Below, one piece after another: positions 1 through 8,037 of a DNA stretch of 64,000 nucleotides (position 1 is the first letter of the stretch; each line of letters begins with the position of its first letter). The stretch comes from Mycobacterium simiae (GTDB taxonomy: Bacteria; Actinomycetota; Actinomycetes; Mycobacteriales; Mycobacteriaceae), in contig NZ_VTZN01000002.1 in assembly GCF_008370645.1 (NCBI RefSeq), positions 1 to 64,000 on the forward strand, written 5' to 3'. The notes under the pieces are model-generated. The model had not been told where the DNA came from. It was given only the letters and a program-made list of their open reading frames with translations, and did not search any database. The position numbers were made by a program, and so were the translations under genes.

Positions 1-1124
1 GGGCTTTGAGGCCGAATAGGTGCCGGGCTAAACTGGTGGCCTCGCACGAGATGCCGGGCTCGTTACCGCGTGACGTCGGCCCTGGTGCACCCGGTCAGCC
101 TCAAGGGCACACAGAGTCGGCTGGACTTCGGTACGCTCGCCGATACTGCGCTGCCGCGCGAAGTCAAGCCCGTTCGAACCGGTTTCTTTGTCGGTATGCC
201 GATCAGCAACCCCCGATCAAACGCTGGGGGTCAGCACACGAGCAGTTTAGCCCGGTTTGGTCGGCGTTTCGGCTGCGGCGTAGTCAGATTGCCGGTGCGT
301 GGTGTAGTGCCGTGATAGCGACCGCCCTGCGGTATCGGCGCACCTTCATAACCGGGCGGGGTCAACCCCCGACCGTGAGAAACTCGCTCGCGTCATCGGG
401 GAACAATGGCTTGGCACGACTCTTGGCGAAAAAAATCGCTTTCTGCGCAGCGGTCGGTGCGGTATAGCTACTCGAATTCGTCACCTCAACGCACACCGCC
501 GAACCACGTTGGCGCACACCAACACCGAAGCTTAGACGCGGACAATCTGATGGTAGGAGTGCACGAAGATGGTTGAGCGACAGGCAGTATCGGACTTTCT
601 GGCATGAAACGGAGTGAAATCGCGCGAACAGCTTCGTATCACTCCCGCGCTGGGCGCTACGTTACGTACCTGCGTTGCGATTGACGATGAGCACCATGCT
701 GTCATGACGCCACGACATTTGCAGAGGCAGGATGCGCTGGGCGGTCTCCGGCGTGGCGCTGGCACCCTGAATGCAATGACTGTGCATCGCGATAAAACGA
801 ATCCATATCGGCGTATTGCAATCCGACACACGCTGCCCATATCCCGTCGGCACTGGCCGACATACCGCACTCGCGACCAAGCAGCGCGGAATACGTGAGT
901 CTTGCGGTCCCTGCAGTCCCCGCCCGCATGCGCCGTCGTCGTGGCCTGGGTCGGTGCAGTGACCGTAACGGCTTGCTGCTCTCAGAGCTGCCACCGCACA
1001 GCCGTTGGTAGGCCCGGCGAACTGGCAAACCGATCCGAAGTCTTGATAGCTGCTCCGGATCGCACCTCGTAACAAGATAGCAGGATGGCCCGACCAAAAC
1101 CCGGGCCTGACCTGCTAAAACCCG
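1..1124. other. Stretch without a recognisable gene
   Basis: I see no protein gene here. Open frames exist on both strands (for example 6-467 plus and 702-1244 minus), but they overlap each other, lack ribosome sites, are rich in Arg, Cys and Ser, and match no family I recognise. A 6-bp stem (209-214 with 226-231, ACCCCC/GGGGGT) is the only clear local structure. The sequence may be decayed coding DNA. Confidence 0.5.
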
Positions 1125-1208
1125 TGGTGGCAGGTACAGGATTCGAACCTGTGAAGCTTTCGCGACGGATTTACAGTCCGCTCCCATTGGCCGCTCGGGC
1201 AACCTGCC
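1125..1208 (-). tRNA. tyrT: tRNA-Tyr (anticodon GTA)
   Basis: The minus strand gives a class II tRNA. The acceptor arms GGCAGGT (1202-1208) and ACCTGCC (1129-1135) pair over 7 bp. The T arm contains GGTTCGAATCC. The anticodon GTA lies at 1172-1174 between paired stem bases, followed by a long variable arm, as expected for bacterial tRNA-Tyr. The terminal CCA is encoded (1125-1127). It is transcribed away from the downstream yajQ-like gene. Confidence 0.95.
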
Positions 1209-1273
1209 GCCTAGCAGGTTACAACGACCGGGTAGACAAAGCACAAACGGCTATCAAAGAAGGGACGGGCCCA

Positions 1274-1765
1274 ATGGCGGACTCATCGTTCGACATCGTC
1301 AGCAAGGTCGACCGGCAAGAAGTCGACAACGCGCTCAACCAAGCCGCCAAGGAGCTGGCCACACGATTCGACTTCCGGGGCACCGACACCAAGATCACCT
1401 GGAAGGGCGAGGAGGCCGTCGAGCTCACCTCTTCCACCGAAGAGCGCGTCAAGGCCGCCGTCGACGTTTTCAAAGAAAAGCTGATTCGGCGCGACATCTC
1501 GATGAAGGCGTTCGAGGCCGGCGAGCCGCAGGCCTCCGGGAAGACCTACAAGGTGACTGGCGCCATCAAGCAGGGCATCAGCAGCGAGCACGCCAAGAAG
1601 ATCACCAAGCTGATCCGCGACGAGGGGCCCAAGACTGTCAAGACCCAGATTCAAGGCGACGAAATCCGGGTGACCAGCAAGAAACGCGACGACCTGCAGG
1701 CCGTCATCGCGATGCTGAAGAACGCCGACCTCGACGTTGCCCTGCAGTTCGTCAACTACCGGTAA
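1274..1765 (+). CDS. YajQ family nucleotide-binding protein
   Basis: This is a 163-residue protein, the normal length of the YajQ/UPF0234 family, beginning [13 protein letters not shown]. The family has two ferredoxin-like domains; members bind nucleic acid, and a Xanthomonas homologue is a cyclic-di-GMP effector. Family signatures are [10 protein letters not shown] near residue 35 and [12 protein letters not shown] near residue 100. The frame is open upstream to 1085, but that extension runs antisense through the tRNA, so the ATG at 1274, preceded by the purine-rich AAGGGACGGG, is the credible start. It stands alone between tRNA-Tyr and the monooxygenase gene. The role in mycobacteria is unknown to me. 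Confidence 0.93.
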   Translation: MADSSFDIVSKVDRQEVDNALNQAAKELATRFDFRGTDTKITWKGEEAVELTSSTEERVKAAVDVFKEKLIRRDISMKAFEAGEPQASGKTYKVTGAIKQGISSEHAKKITKLIRDEGPKTVKTQIQGDEIRVTSKKRDDLQAVIAMLKNADLDVALQFVNYR

Positions 1766-1881
1766 CGTCCCTTGGAGGCGAGCGTAACGTTACTGCGAAT
1801 CCTGGGTCGGTTTCTCGCAGTGCCGTCACGCTCGACGATGATGGGGCTAGTCAAGGCATCCAGAATCAAGCGAGGTTTGGC

Positions 1882-3357
1882 ATGACCGTGAGCCCTTACT
1901 TCGACGTCGTCATCGTCGGCGCCGGCATCTCCGGCCTGGGGGCGGCCTACCGCATAAAGCAACGTAACCCCGGGCTGGCCTTCACCATCCTGGAACGACG
2001 CGAACGGATCGGCGGCACCTGGGACCTGTTCCGCTACCCGGGCGTGCGCTCCGACAGCAGCATCTTCACGCTGAGCTTCCCCTACGAGCCGTGGACCCGC
2101 GAGGAAGGCGTCGCCGACGGCGAGCACATCCGCGAGTACCTGACCGCCACCGCCCACAAACGCGGCATCGACCGCCACATCCAGTTCAACAGCTACGTCC
2201 GGGCGGCGGACTGGGATTCGGCCACCGACACCTGGACCGTCACCTTCGAGCAGGACGGCGTCGCGAAGCAGTGCCGCAGCCGCTTCGTGTTCTTCGGCAG
2301 CGGCTACTACGACTACGACGAGGGCTACACCCCCGACCTTCCCGGCATCGAACAGTTCGGCGGCACCGTCGTGCATCCCCAGCACTGGCCGGAGGACCTG
2401 GACTACGCCGGCAAGAAGGTGGTGGTGATCGGCAGCGGGGCCACTGCGGTTACCCTGATCCCGTCGATGGCAGAACGCGCCGGCAAGGTCACCATGCTGC
2501 AGCGCTCGCCGACCTACCTGATCTCGGCGTCCAAGTACAGCAGGGTCGCCACGCTCGCCCGTAAAGTGTTGCCCCGCAGCGCTGCTCATCTGACCATCCG
2601 GATGTACAACGCATTGACTGAGGCCGTGCTCTGGTTTCTGTCCCGCAAGCTGCCGGGACTCATGAAGTGGCTGCTGCGGCGCACGGCGATCAAGAACCTG
2701 CCCGCCGGCTACGACGTCGACACCCACTTCAAGCCGCACTACGACCCGTGGGACCAGCGGCTGTGCCTAATCCCCGACGCCGACCTCTACGCCGCCATCG
2801 GGGACGGCCGCGCCGACGTGGTCACCGACCACATCGACCATGTCGACGCCACCGGCATTGCGCTAAAGTCCGGCCGCCACCTCGACGCCGACATCATCGT
2901 CACTGCCACCGGCCTACAGCTGCAGGCGTTAGGCGGTGTCACGATCAGTCTGGACGGCGTCGAGATCAACCCCCGTGACCGCTTCGTCTACAAGGCGCAC
3001 ATGCTAGAAGACGTGCCCAACCTGTTCTGGTGCGTGGGCTACACGAATGCGTCCTGGACATTGCGCGCCGACATCACCGCGCGGGCGACGGCGAAGTTGT
3101 TGGCGCATATGGCCGCTCACGGCTACACCCATGCCTACCCGCACCTGGGCGACTTGCCGATGCCCGAGAAGCCCTCGTGGGATATTCAAGCCGGCTATGT
3201 GCGACGGGCCCTGCACGCGTTGCCCAAATCCGGCACCAAACGGCCGTGGAATGTGCGGCAGAACTACTTTGCCGACGCCATTGACTACCGCTTCGACCGC
3301 ATCGCAGAGGCGATGGTGTTCGGCCGCGCCGCCGACCGGGCGGCCATAGCCGGCTAA
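1882..3357 (+). CDS. FAD-containing monooxygenase (Baeyer-Villiger type)
   Basis: A 491-residue class B flavoprotein monooxygenase, expected to use FAD and NADPH to insert oxygen into ketones or oxidise heteroatoms. The FAD Rossmann motif GxGxxG is at residues 13-18. The Baeyer-Villiger fingerprint FxGxxxHxxxW is complete (F159, G161, H165, W169). A second NADPH Rossmann motif (VVVIGSGATA) follows near residue 180. Length and order match mycobacterial EthA-like enzymes, and by position it corresponds to Rv0565c of M. tuberculosis (from memory). EthA-type enzymes activate thioamide prodrugs; whether this one does cannot be read from sequence. It converges with the protease gene, 28 nt away. 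Confidence 0.92.
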   Translation: MTVSPYFDVVIVGAGISGLGAAYRIKQRNPGLAFTILERRERIGGTWDLFRYPGVRSDSSIFTLSFPYEPWTREEGVADGEHIREYLTATAHKRGIDRHIQFNSYVRAADWDSATDTWTVTFEQDGVAKQCRSRFVFFGSGYYDYDEGYTPDLPGIEQFGGTVVHPQHWPEDLDYAGKKVVVIGSGATAVTLIPSMAERAGKVTMLQRSPTYLISASKYSRVATLARKVLPRSAAHLTIRMYNALTEAVLWFLSRKLPGLMKWLLRRTAIKNLPAGYDVDTHFKPHYDPWDQRLCLIPDADLYAAIGDGRADVVTDHIDHVDATGIALKSGRHLDADIIVTATGLQLQALGGVTISLDGVEINPRDRFVYKAHMLEDVPNLFWCVGYTNASWTLRADITARATAKLLAHMAAHGYTHAYPHLGDLPMPEKPSWDIQAGYVRRALHALPKSGTKRPWNVRQNYFADAIDYRFDRIAEAMVFGRAADRAAIAG

Positions 3358-3385
3358 AGCCGGTTTGAGGGCGGGCTGAACCGGA

Positions 3386-4819
3386 TTACGCGGATTCCCC
3401 CAGGGAAATTTTCTTGCCGCAGTGCGGGCAGAACTTTTCGTCCGGTTGATGCGCTGCGCCGCAGTTGGCGCAGTAATGCGGTTCATCCGGCTGCGGCACC
3501 GGAACCACGCTGAGAGATCGGACGGCGCCGGATTCGGCATCCAAGCCCTCTTCTGGTAGGGGCTCGGCGACATCGGACTCAGCGGTTTGGGCGGCGGCAA
3601 GACGTTGCCGACGGTTTCTCACCACCATGAGGATCACCCAGCCGCCGACGATGAGCACCAACAACACACCGCTTACGAGGTACCACAACAGTTTTGAGCG
3701 AACAAACTCCGACGCATCACCGTACTGCTGCCGCAGATTGGCCGCGCTCGTCTTCAGCTCGAGCAACCCGGGATAGTCGGGTGACAGCGCCAAGGCCTCG
3801 TCAAAATCCTTGATCGCCTCGGTGTACTGGCCGGAATAGTAATGGCTGAGCCCTTTGCGGTAGTACAGATCGGCGGGTCCGAGCGTCGGCTTGACGGCCT
3901 TGGCCGCCAGTATCGCGGCGAGACTATCTGCGGGCGAGATGAAGTTGAACGCCCGGGGTTCGCCTACCGGGCCAAAGCTGTTCACGCCGATCACCTTGCC
4001 GTTGAGGTCGACAGTCGGGCCGCCGCTCATCCCATCGGTGACCGCGGCATCGATCTCGTACACCGGACTGGATTCCACGGCCGACTTCTTGCTCACCTTG
4101 CCGCTCTTGTTCGTCGGATCTAGGGACGGACCGGTGACCCGTTGCGTGGTTTCCGGGAAGCCGACCGCAAGAACCGGCGTACCGATGCTGACGTTGGCGT
4201 CGGTACCTAGCTCGGAGGAGGGCAGATTGTGCTTGTCCACCTTGAGTACAGCGACATCACCTTTGCCCAGCGGCCGAAAATCCACCACGCTGGCGGGCAT
4301 TTTGTTGGCGACCTTGGTCCCGGTGCCATACGTCAGCACGAGGCTCACTTCGGGCCCCCGGTCGGGGGTCTGGCCCTCGACTCGCGCGTTCTTTACCAAC
4401 CAGTCCAGCACTGCAGCGGGAATCTGGCCGGCGGGCGAGTCCGGGAATTGAGTGAGGTATTCGCTGACGGCGCGTTTGAGGATCAGCTGCTTGGCGGTCT
4501 CGGGATCAACGCAGTGACCCGCAGTCGCCACCCAGCCATCGGGATTGACTACAAAGCCGGTGCAGCTCCATGTTGCGATGAATGGGATATTCGAACCTTC
4601 GCCAAACAGCGACAGCATCTGGCCGCTGGGAAGCCTGACCTGGCCGTAAGCTTGGGCTCCGAGCTGCACAACAGCCGGCCGTATCATGGCCGCCGCTTTT
4701 TCCTCGGGGTTGGCCTGCGGACGACCGCCATCAGCAGATGCGATGGCCGCCGACCCCACCCACGACAAAGCCGCCGCAGACAGCAAAGCGAACACGCGGT
4801 CGACTCGTCGCGACATCAT
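3386..4819 (-). CDS. Membrane-anchored trypsin-like protease with TPR and zinc ribbon
   Basis: A 477-residue multidomain protein. Residues 1-29 look like a signal peptide. Residues 80-300 are a chymotrypsin-fold serine protease with the triad visible as H102 (TAGHC), D188 (GDVAVLKVD) and S265 (GMSGGP). A TPR-like repeat covers about 316-350, and a transmembrane helix covers about 378-400. The C terminus (about 410-477) carries a CxxC-x10-CxxC zinc ribbon (C450, C453, C464, C467). This predicts an exported protease tied to a cytoplasmic zinc ribbon. The start has AGGAGG eight bases upstream of ATGATG. It is transcribed divergently from gpsA. Substrate unknown. Confidence 0.88.
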   Translation of the reverse strand: MMSRRVDRVFALLSAAALSWVGSAAIASADGGRPQANPEEKAAAMIRPAVVQLGAQAYGQVRLPSGQMLSLFGEGSNIPFIATWSCTGFVVNPDGWVATAGHCVDPETAKQLILKRAVSEYLTQFPDSPAGQIPAAVLDWLVKNARVEGQTPDRGPEVSLVLTYGTGTKVANKMPASVVDFRPLGKGDVAVLKVDKHNLPSSELGTDANVSIGTPVLAVGFPETTQRVTGPSLDPTNKSGKVSKKSAVESSPVYEIDAAVTDGMSGGPTVDLNGKVIGVNSFGPVGEPRAFNFISPADSLAAILAAKAVKPTLGPADLYYRKGLSHYYSGQYTEAIKDFDEALALSPDYPGLLELKTSAANLRQQYGDASEFVRSKLLWYLVSGVLLVLIVGGWVILMVVRNRRQRLAAAQTAESDVAEPLPEEGLDAESGAVRSLSVVPVPQPDEPHYCANCGAAHQPDEKFCPHCGKKISLGESA

Positions 4820-4970
4820 TCCTCATTCCTCCTCGAATGGGGCAGCAAACTTCACGATCCGGCCTCACCACCTCAGCGGGTAGGGGACGAAGTCCCCTAC
4901 TGAGAGGTCGTTTGCCGGCAGTTCCTCAACCGCTATCCAAATGTTTGGCTGCCGCAATAGGCTGAGCGCC

Positions 4971-5996
4971 ATGGCAGCTGCTATGCGCGAACCCAAAGTC
5001 GTTGTCCTCGGTGGCGGTTCCTGGGGAACCACGGTGGCGTCTATTTGTGCGCGGCGCGGACCGACGTTGCAATGGGTGCGCTCTGCGGCCACCGAAAAGG
5101 ACATCAACGACAATCACCGCAATAGCCGCTACCTCGGCAATGACGTCGTGCTCAGCGAGACCCTGCGCGCCACCACCGATTTCTCCGAGGCCGCCAACTG
5201 CGCCGACGTCGTGGTCATGGGCGTCCCCTCCCATGGCTTCCGCGGCGTGCTTACCGAGCTGAGCAAGAAGCTGCGGCCCTGGGTGCCGGTGGTGTCGCTG
5301 GTCAAAGGGCTCGAGCAGGGCACCAACATGCGGATGTCGCAAATCATCGAAGAGATCCTGCCGGGTCATCCGGCCGGTATCCTGGCCGGCCCGAACATCG
5401 CCCGGGAGGTCGCCGAGGGCTACGCGGCCGCCGCGGTGCTGGCCATGCCCGATCAGCATCTGGCAACCCGGCTGGCTGCGTTATTCCGCACTCGGCGGTT
5501 TCGTGTCTACACCACCGACGACGTCGTCGGGGTCGAGATGGCGGGCGCACTCAAGAACGTCTTCGCCATCGCCGCCGGGATGGGCTACTCGCTAGGCATC
5601 GGCGAGAACACCCGCGCCATGGTGATCGCCCGCTCGCTGCGCGAGATGACCAAGCTGGGCGTAGCAGTCGGCGGGCAGACCGAAACGTTCCCCGGCCTGG
5701 CCGGGCTCGGCGATCTGATCGTCACCTGCACCAGCCAGCGCAGCCGCAACCGACACGTCGGCGAACAACTGGGCGCCGGCAAGCCCATCGACGAGATCAT
5801 CGCCTCGATGAACCAGGTCGCCGAGGGCGTCAAGGCCGCCAGCGTCGTCATGGAGTTCGCCAACGAGTTCGGCCTGAACATGCCGATCGCCCGCGAGGTC
5901 GACGCGGTGATCAACCACGGATCAAGTGTCGAGCAGGCTTACCACGGCCTAATCGCCGAGGTGCCCGGACACGAGGTGCACGGGTCAGGATTCTAG
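4971..5996 (+). CDS. gpsA: Glycerol-3-phosphate dehydrogenase [NAD(P)+]
   Basis: Reduces dihydroxyacetone phosphate to sn-glycerol-3-phosphate for phospholipid synthesis, in the cytosol. The 341-residue protein has the N-terminal Rossmann motif VVLGGGSWGTT, the GVPSHG segment, LVKGLEQGT, LAGPNIAREV, and the catalytic-lysine region EMAGALKNVFAIA. The ATG at 4971 gives MAAAMREPKVVVLGGG and matches the length of M. tuberculosis GpdA1 (Rv0564c, from memory); the frame is open a further 10 codons upstream without support. No gene follows closely on the same strand: 244 nt with a separate promoter separate it from the SulP gene. Confidence 0.96.
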   Translation: MAAAMREPKVVVLGGGSWGTTVASICARRGPTLQWVRSAATEKDINDNHRNSRYLGNDVVLSETLRATTDFSEAANCADVVVMGVPSHGFRGVLTELSKKLRPWVPVVSLVKGLEQGTNMRMSQIIEEILPGHPAGILAGPNIAREVAEGYAAAAVLAMPDQHLATRLAALFRTRRFRVYTTDDVVGVEMAGALKNVFAIAAGMGYSLGIGENTRAMVIARSLREMTKLGVAVGGQTETFPGLAGLGDLIVTCTSQRSRNRHVGEQLGAGKPIDEIIASMNQVAEGVKAASVVMEFANEFGLNMPIAREVDAVINHGSSVEQAYHGLIAEVPGHEVHGSGF

Positions 5997-6072
5997 TGCT
6001 AGCCTGGCGTACTGCATGGTCAGCGCCTATCGAACCGGAAATCTGCGTTCGGTATGTGCGCTGCATGTCAGC

Positions 6073-6102
6073 TTGACCCCTGTTTCGCCGCCCGCTTACT
6101 GT
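6073..6102 (+). promoter_or_regulatory. Promoter of first SulP gene
   Basis: TTGACC (6073-6078), 18 bases, then TACTGT (6097-6102), a housekeeping-type mycobacterial promoter. It predicts a leader of about 130 nt. The sequence TCTGCGTTCGGTATG just upstream (6042-6056) recurs almost exactly upstream of the second SulP promoter. Confidence 0.55.
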
Positions 6103-6192
6103 CGAGGCAGCAGCAACCGCCGGTCGATAACTCTCAAGCCGATTGTATTTATTGGTGCGCCAACAATTTACGAGTAGGTACCAAGGTGTTAC

Positions 6193-6217
6193 GGGGCGGA
6201 TAAATGGACCGTCCCCC
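6193..6217 (+). promoter_or_regulatory. GC-rich leader hairpin before SulP gene 1
   Basis: GGGGCGG pairs with CCGTCCCC (one G-U pair) around a short loop, about 24 bases before the start codon and just upstream of the ribosome site GAGGA. The leader of the second SulP gene has a hairpin at the same relative place. No known riboswitch family was recognised. Confidence 0.4.
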
Positions 6218-6240
6218 GCTATAACTGACGAGGAATATTG

Positions 6241-7794
6241 ATGCAGCCCATCGAACGACACGGCAGCGACGCCAGTGACCAGGGGCCGCCAGTGTCGCGA
6301 AGTGAGCGAGTGCGATCAGTCATCCGCCACGACCTGCCTGCCTCGATTGTGGTTTTTTTGATCGCACTTCCGCTCTCGGTGGGCATCGCGATCGCTTCGG
6401 ACGCACCGGTGCTTTCGGGCCTGATTTCGGCAGTCGTCGGAGGACTCATCCTCGGATTCATAGGTGGGTCGCCGTTGTCGGTGAGTGGTCCCGCGAATGG
6501 GTTGATGGTCGTTACCGCCGGTCTCGTCGCCCAGTTCGGTTGGCGGGTGACGTGTTTGATCACCGTGGCCGCGGGTGTCCTGCAACTCATTTTGGGGCTC
6601 AGCCGGATTGCGCGAGCGGTGCTGGCGATCTCCCCGGTCGTCGTGCACGCGATGCTTGCCGGCATCGGAATCACGATCGCCCTTCAACAAACGCACGTCC
6701 TGCTGGGCGGGGCGTCGCACAGCACATCGTGGGAAAACGTCGTTGAGCTGCCGGCACAAATTCTTGGCGCGCACAAGCCCGGAATGTTCCTGGGCGTGTT
6801 GGTGATCGCCATCATGATCGCCTGGCGCTGGGCACCGGCCAAACTGGCTCCCATTCCAGGTCCACTGGTCGCCATTGTGATAGCCACCACCATCTCGGTG
6901 GTCTTCCCGTTCGACTTGGCCCGGATAACGCTCACCGGTTCGCCGCTCGACGCGTTCGCGCTGCCGGGCCTTCCCGACGGCAAGTGGGGCGCCTTCGCGG
7001 TCAGCGTCCTCACCGTTGCCTTTATTGCGACCGTCGAGAGCCTGCTGGCATCGGTGTCAATCGACAGAATGCACCACGGGGCGCCCACCAACTTCAACCG
7101 CGAGTTGGCCGGACAGGGTGTTGCGAACATCACCTCCGGGATGATCGGCGGACTTCCCATCGCTGCCGCCATCGTCCGCAGCTCCGCCAATGTTCAGGCC
7201 GGAGCCAGAAGCCGTGCTTCGACGATCATGCACAGCGTCTGGATCCTGGTCTTCACGCTGTTCTTCGCCGGGTTGATCCAACAGATCCCTACCGCCGCTC
7301 TTGCCGGCCTGCTTGTTTTCGTCGGGATCAGGCTGCTGCAGCCCGCCCATATCGAAACCGCCATGCGAAACGGGGACCTAGCCGTCTATCTGGTGACCGT
7401 CGTCGGTGTCGTGTTCCTCAATCTTATGCAGGGCGTGCTGATCGGACTGGTGCTGGCCATCGCGCTGACCGCCTGGCGGGTGATGTGGTTCCGGATCCAC
7501 GCTCAGCCCGCCGGTGACGAATGGCGCGTGGTCGTCGAAGGGGCAGCCACCTTCCTCTCCCTGCCTCGGCTGACCCAGGTGCTGGCGTCCATTCCCGCGG
7601 GCAAAACGGTCAACGTCACCATGTCGGTTATCTACCTCGATCACGCCGCGCATCAGGCGATCGCCGATTGGCAGCGACGGCATCAGACGACTGGTGGGGT
7701 GGCTCACATCCACGGCGGAGTCCATACCGGCCACCGTGCTCGCCGGGCGATGGACGACCTCATCGAACCCGAAGGACCCCAAACGGTTGCCTAG
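6241..7794 (+). CDS. SulP family anion transporter, copy 1
   Basis: A 517-residue membrane protein of the SLC26/SulP family, which moves sulfate, bicarbonate or other anions. The family hallmarks near the N terminus are clear: a PASIVVFLIALPLSVGIA helix, GGLILGFIGGSPLSVSGPA and QQTHVLLGG, followed by about ten further hydrophobic helices. Residues from about 425 to the end form a soluble, divergent STAS-like domain (EWRVVVEGAATFL, then YLDHAAHQAI). The ATG at 6241 follows GACGAGGA; a TTG three bases earlier is less likely. Substrate is uncertain: related mycobacterial SulP domains can be fused to carbonic anhydrase, so bicarbonate is as plausible as sulfate. It is followed by a paralogue. Confidence 0.9.
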   Translation: MQPIERHGSDASDQGPPVSRSERVRSVIRHDLPASIVVFLIALPLSVGIAIASDAPVLSGLISAVVGGLILGFIGGSPLSVSGPANGLMVVTAGLVAQFGWRVTCLITVAAGVLQLILGLSRIARAVLAISPVVVHAMLAGIGITIALQQTHVLLGGASHSTSWENVVELPAQILGAHKPGMFLGVLVIAIMIAWRWAPAKLAPIPGPLVAIVIATTISVVFPFDLARITLTGSPLDAFALPGLPDGKWGAFAVSVLTVAFIATVESLLASVSIDRMHHGAPTNFNRELAGQGVANITSGMIGGLPIAAAIVRSSANVQAGARSRASTIMHSVWILVFTLFFAGLIQQIPTAALAGLLVFVGIRLLQPAHIETAMRNGDLAVYLVTVVGVVFLNLMQGVLIGLVLAIALTAWRVMWFRIHAQPAGDEWRVVVEGAATFLSLPRLTQVLASIPAGKTVNVTMSVIYLDHAAHQAIADWQRRHQTTGGVAHIHGGVHTGHRARRAMDDLIEPEGPQTVA

Positions 7795-7861
7795 CGACGG
7801 TCTGGCTGCTCGCTCACCGTCGCATAAAAATTTGCGTTCGCTATGCAGCGAGCGCGTCCGG

Positions 7862-7890
7862 TTGACCAGTACACGGCCCGCAAATACCGT
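7862..7890 (+). promoter_or_regulatory. Promoter of second SulP gene
   Basis: TTGACC (7862-7867), 17 bases, TACCGT (7885-7890). It is preceded by TTTGCGTTCGCTATG (7831-7845), nearly the same element as before copy 1. It predicts a leader of about 140 nt, so copy 2 can be transcribed on its own. Confidence 0.55.
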
Positions 7891-7989
7891 CAGACTCCGT
7901 AGCTAGCCAGGGCGTTACAGCCTCGGACATTGGCGTTTGGGAATCGTAACCGACTGTGCACCAAACATTTACGGCTATGTTGCGTGCTA

Positions 7990-8016
7990 GGGGGCGAGAA
8001 TATCGGAACTTCCCCC
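7990..8016 (+). promoter_or_regulatory. GC-rich leader hairpin before SulP gene 2
   Basis: GGGGG (7990-7994) can pair with CCCCC (8012-8016). Upstream, GTGCACCAAACATTTACG closely resembles GTGCGCCAACAATTTACG of the copy 1 leader. Downstream both leaders end in ACGAGGA before the start codon. Confidence 0.4.
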
Positions 8017-8037
8017 ACGGAAACGAGGAAGCGACCG

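Noticed and set aside
1756-2739. Long minus-strand frame opposite the monooxygenase
   Set aside because: High-GC antisense shadow; the plus strand encodes a complete flavoprotein with all motifs.
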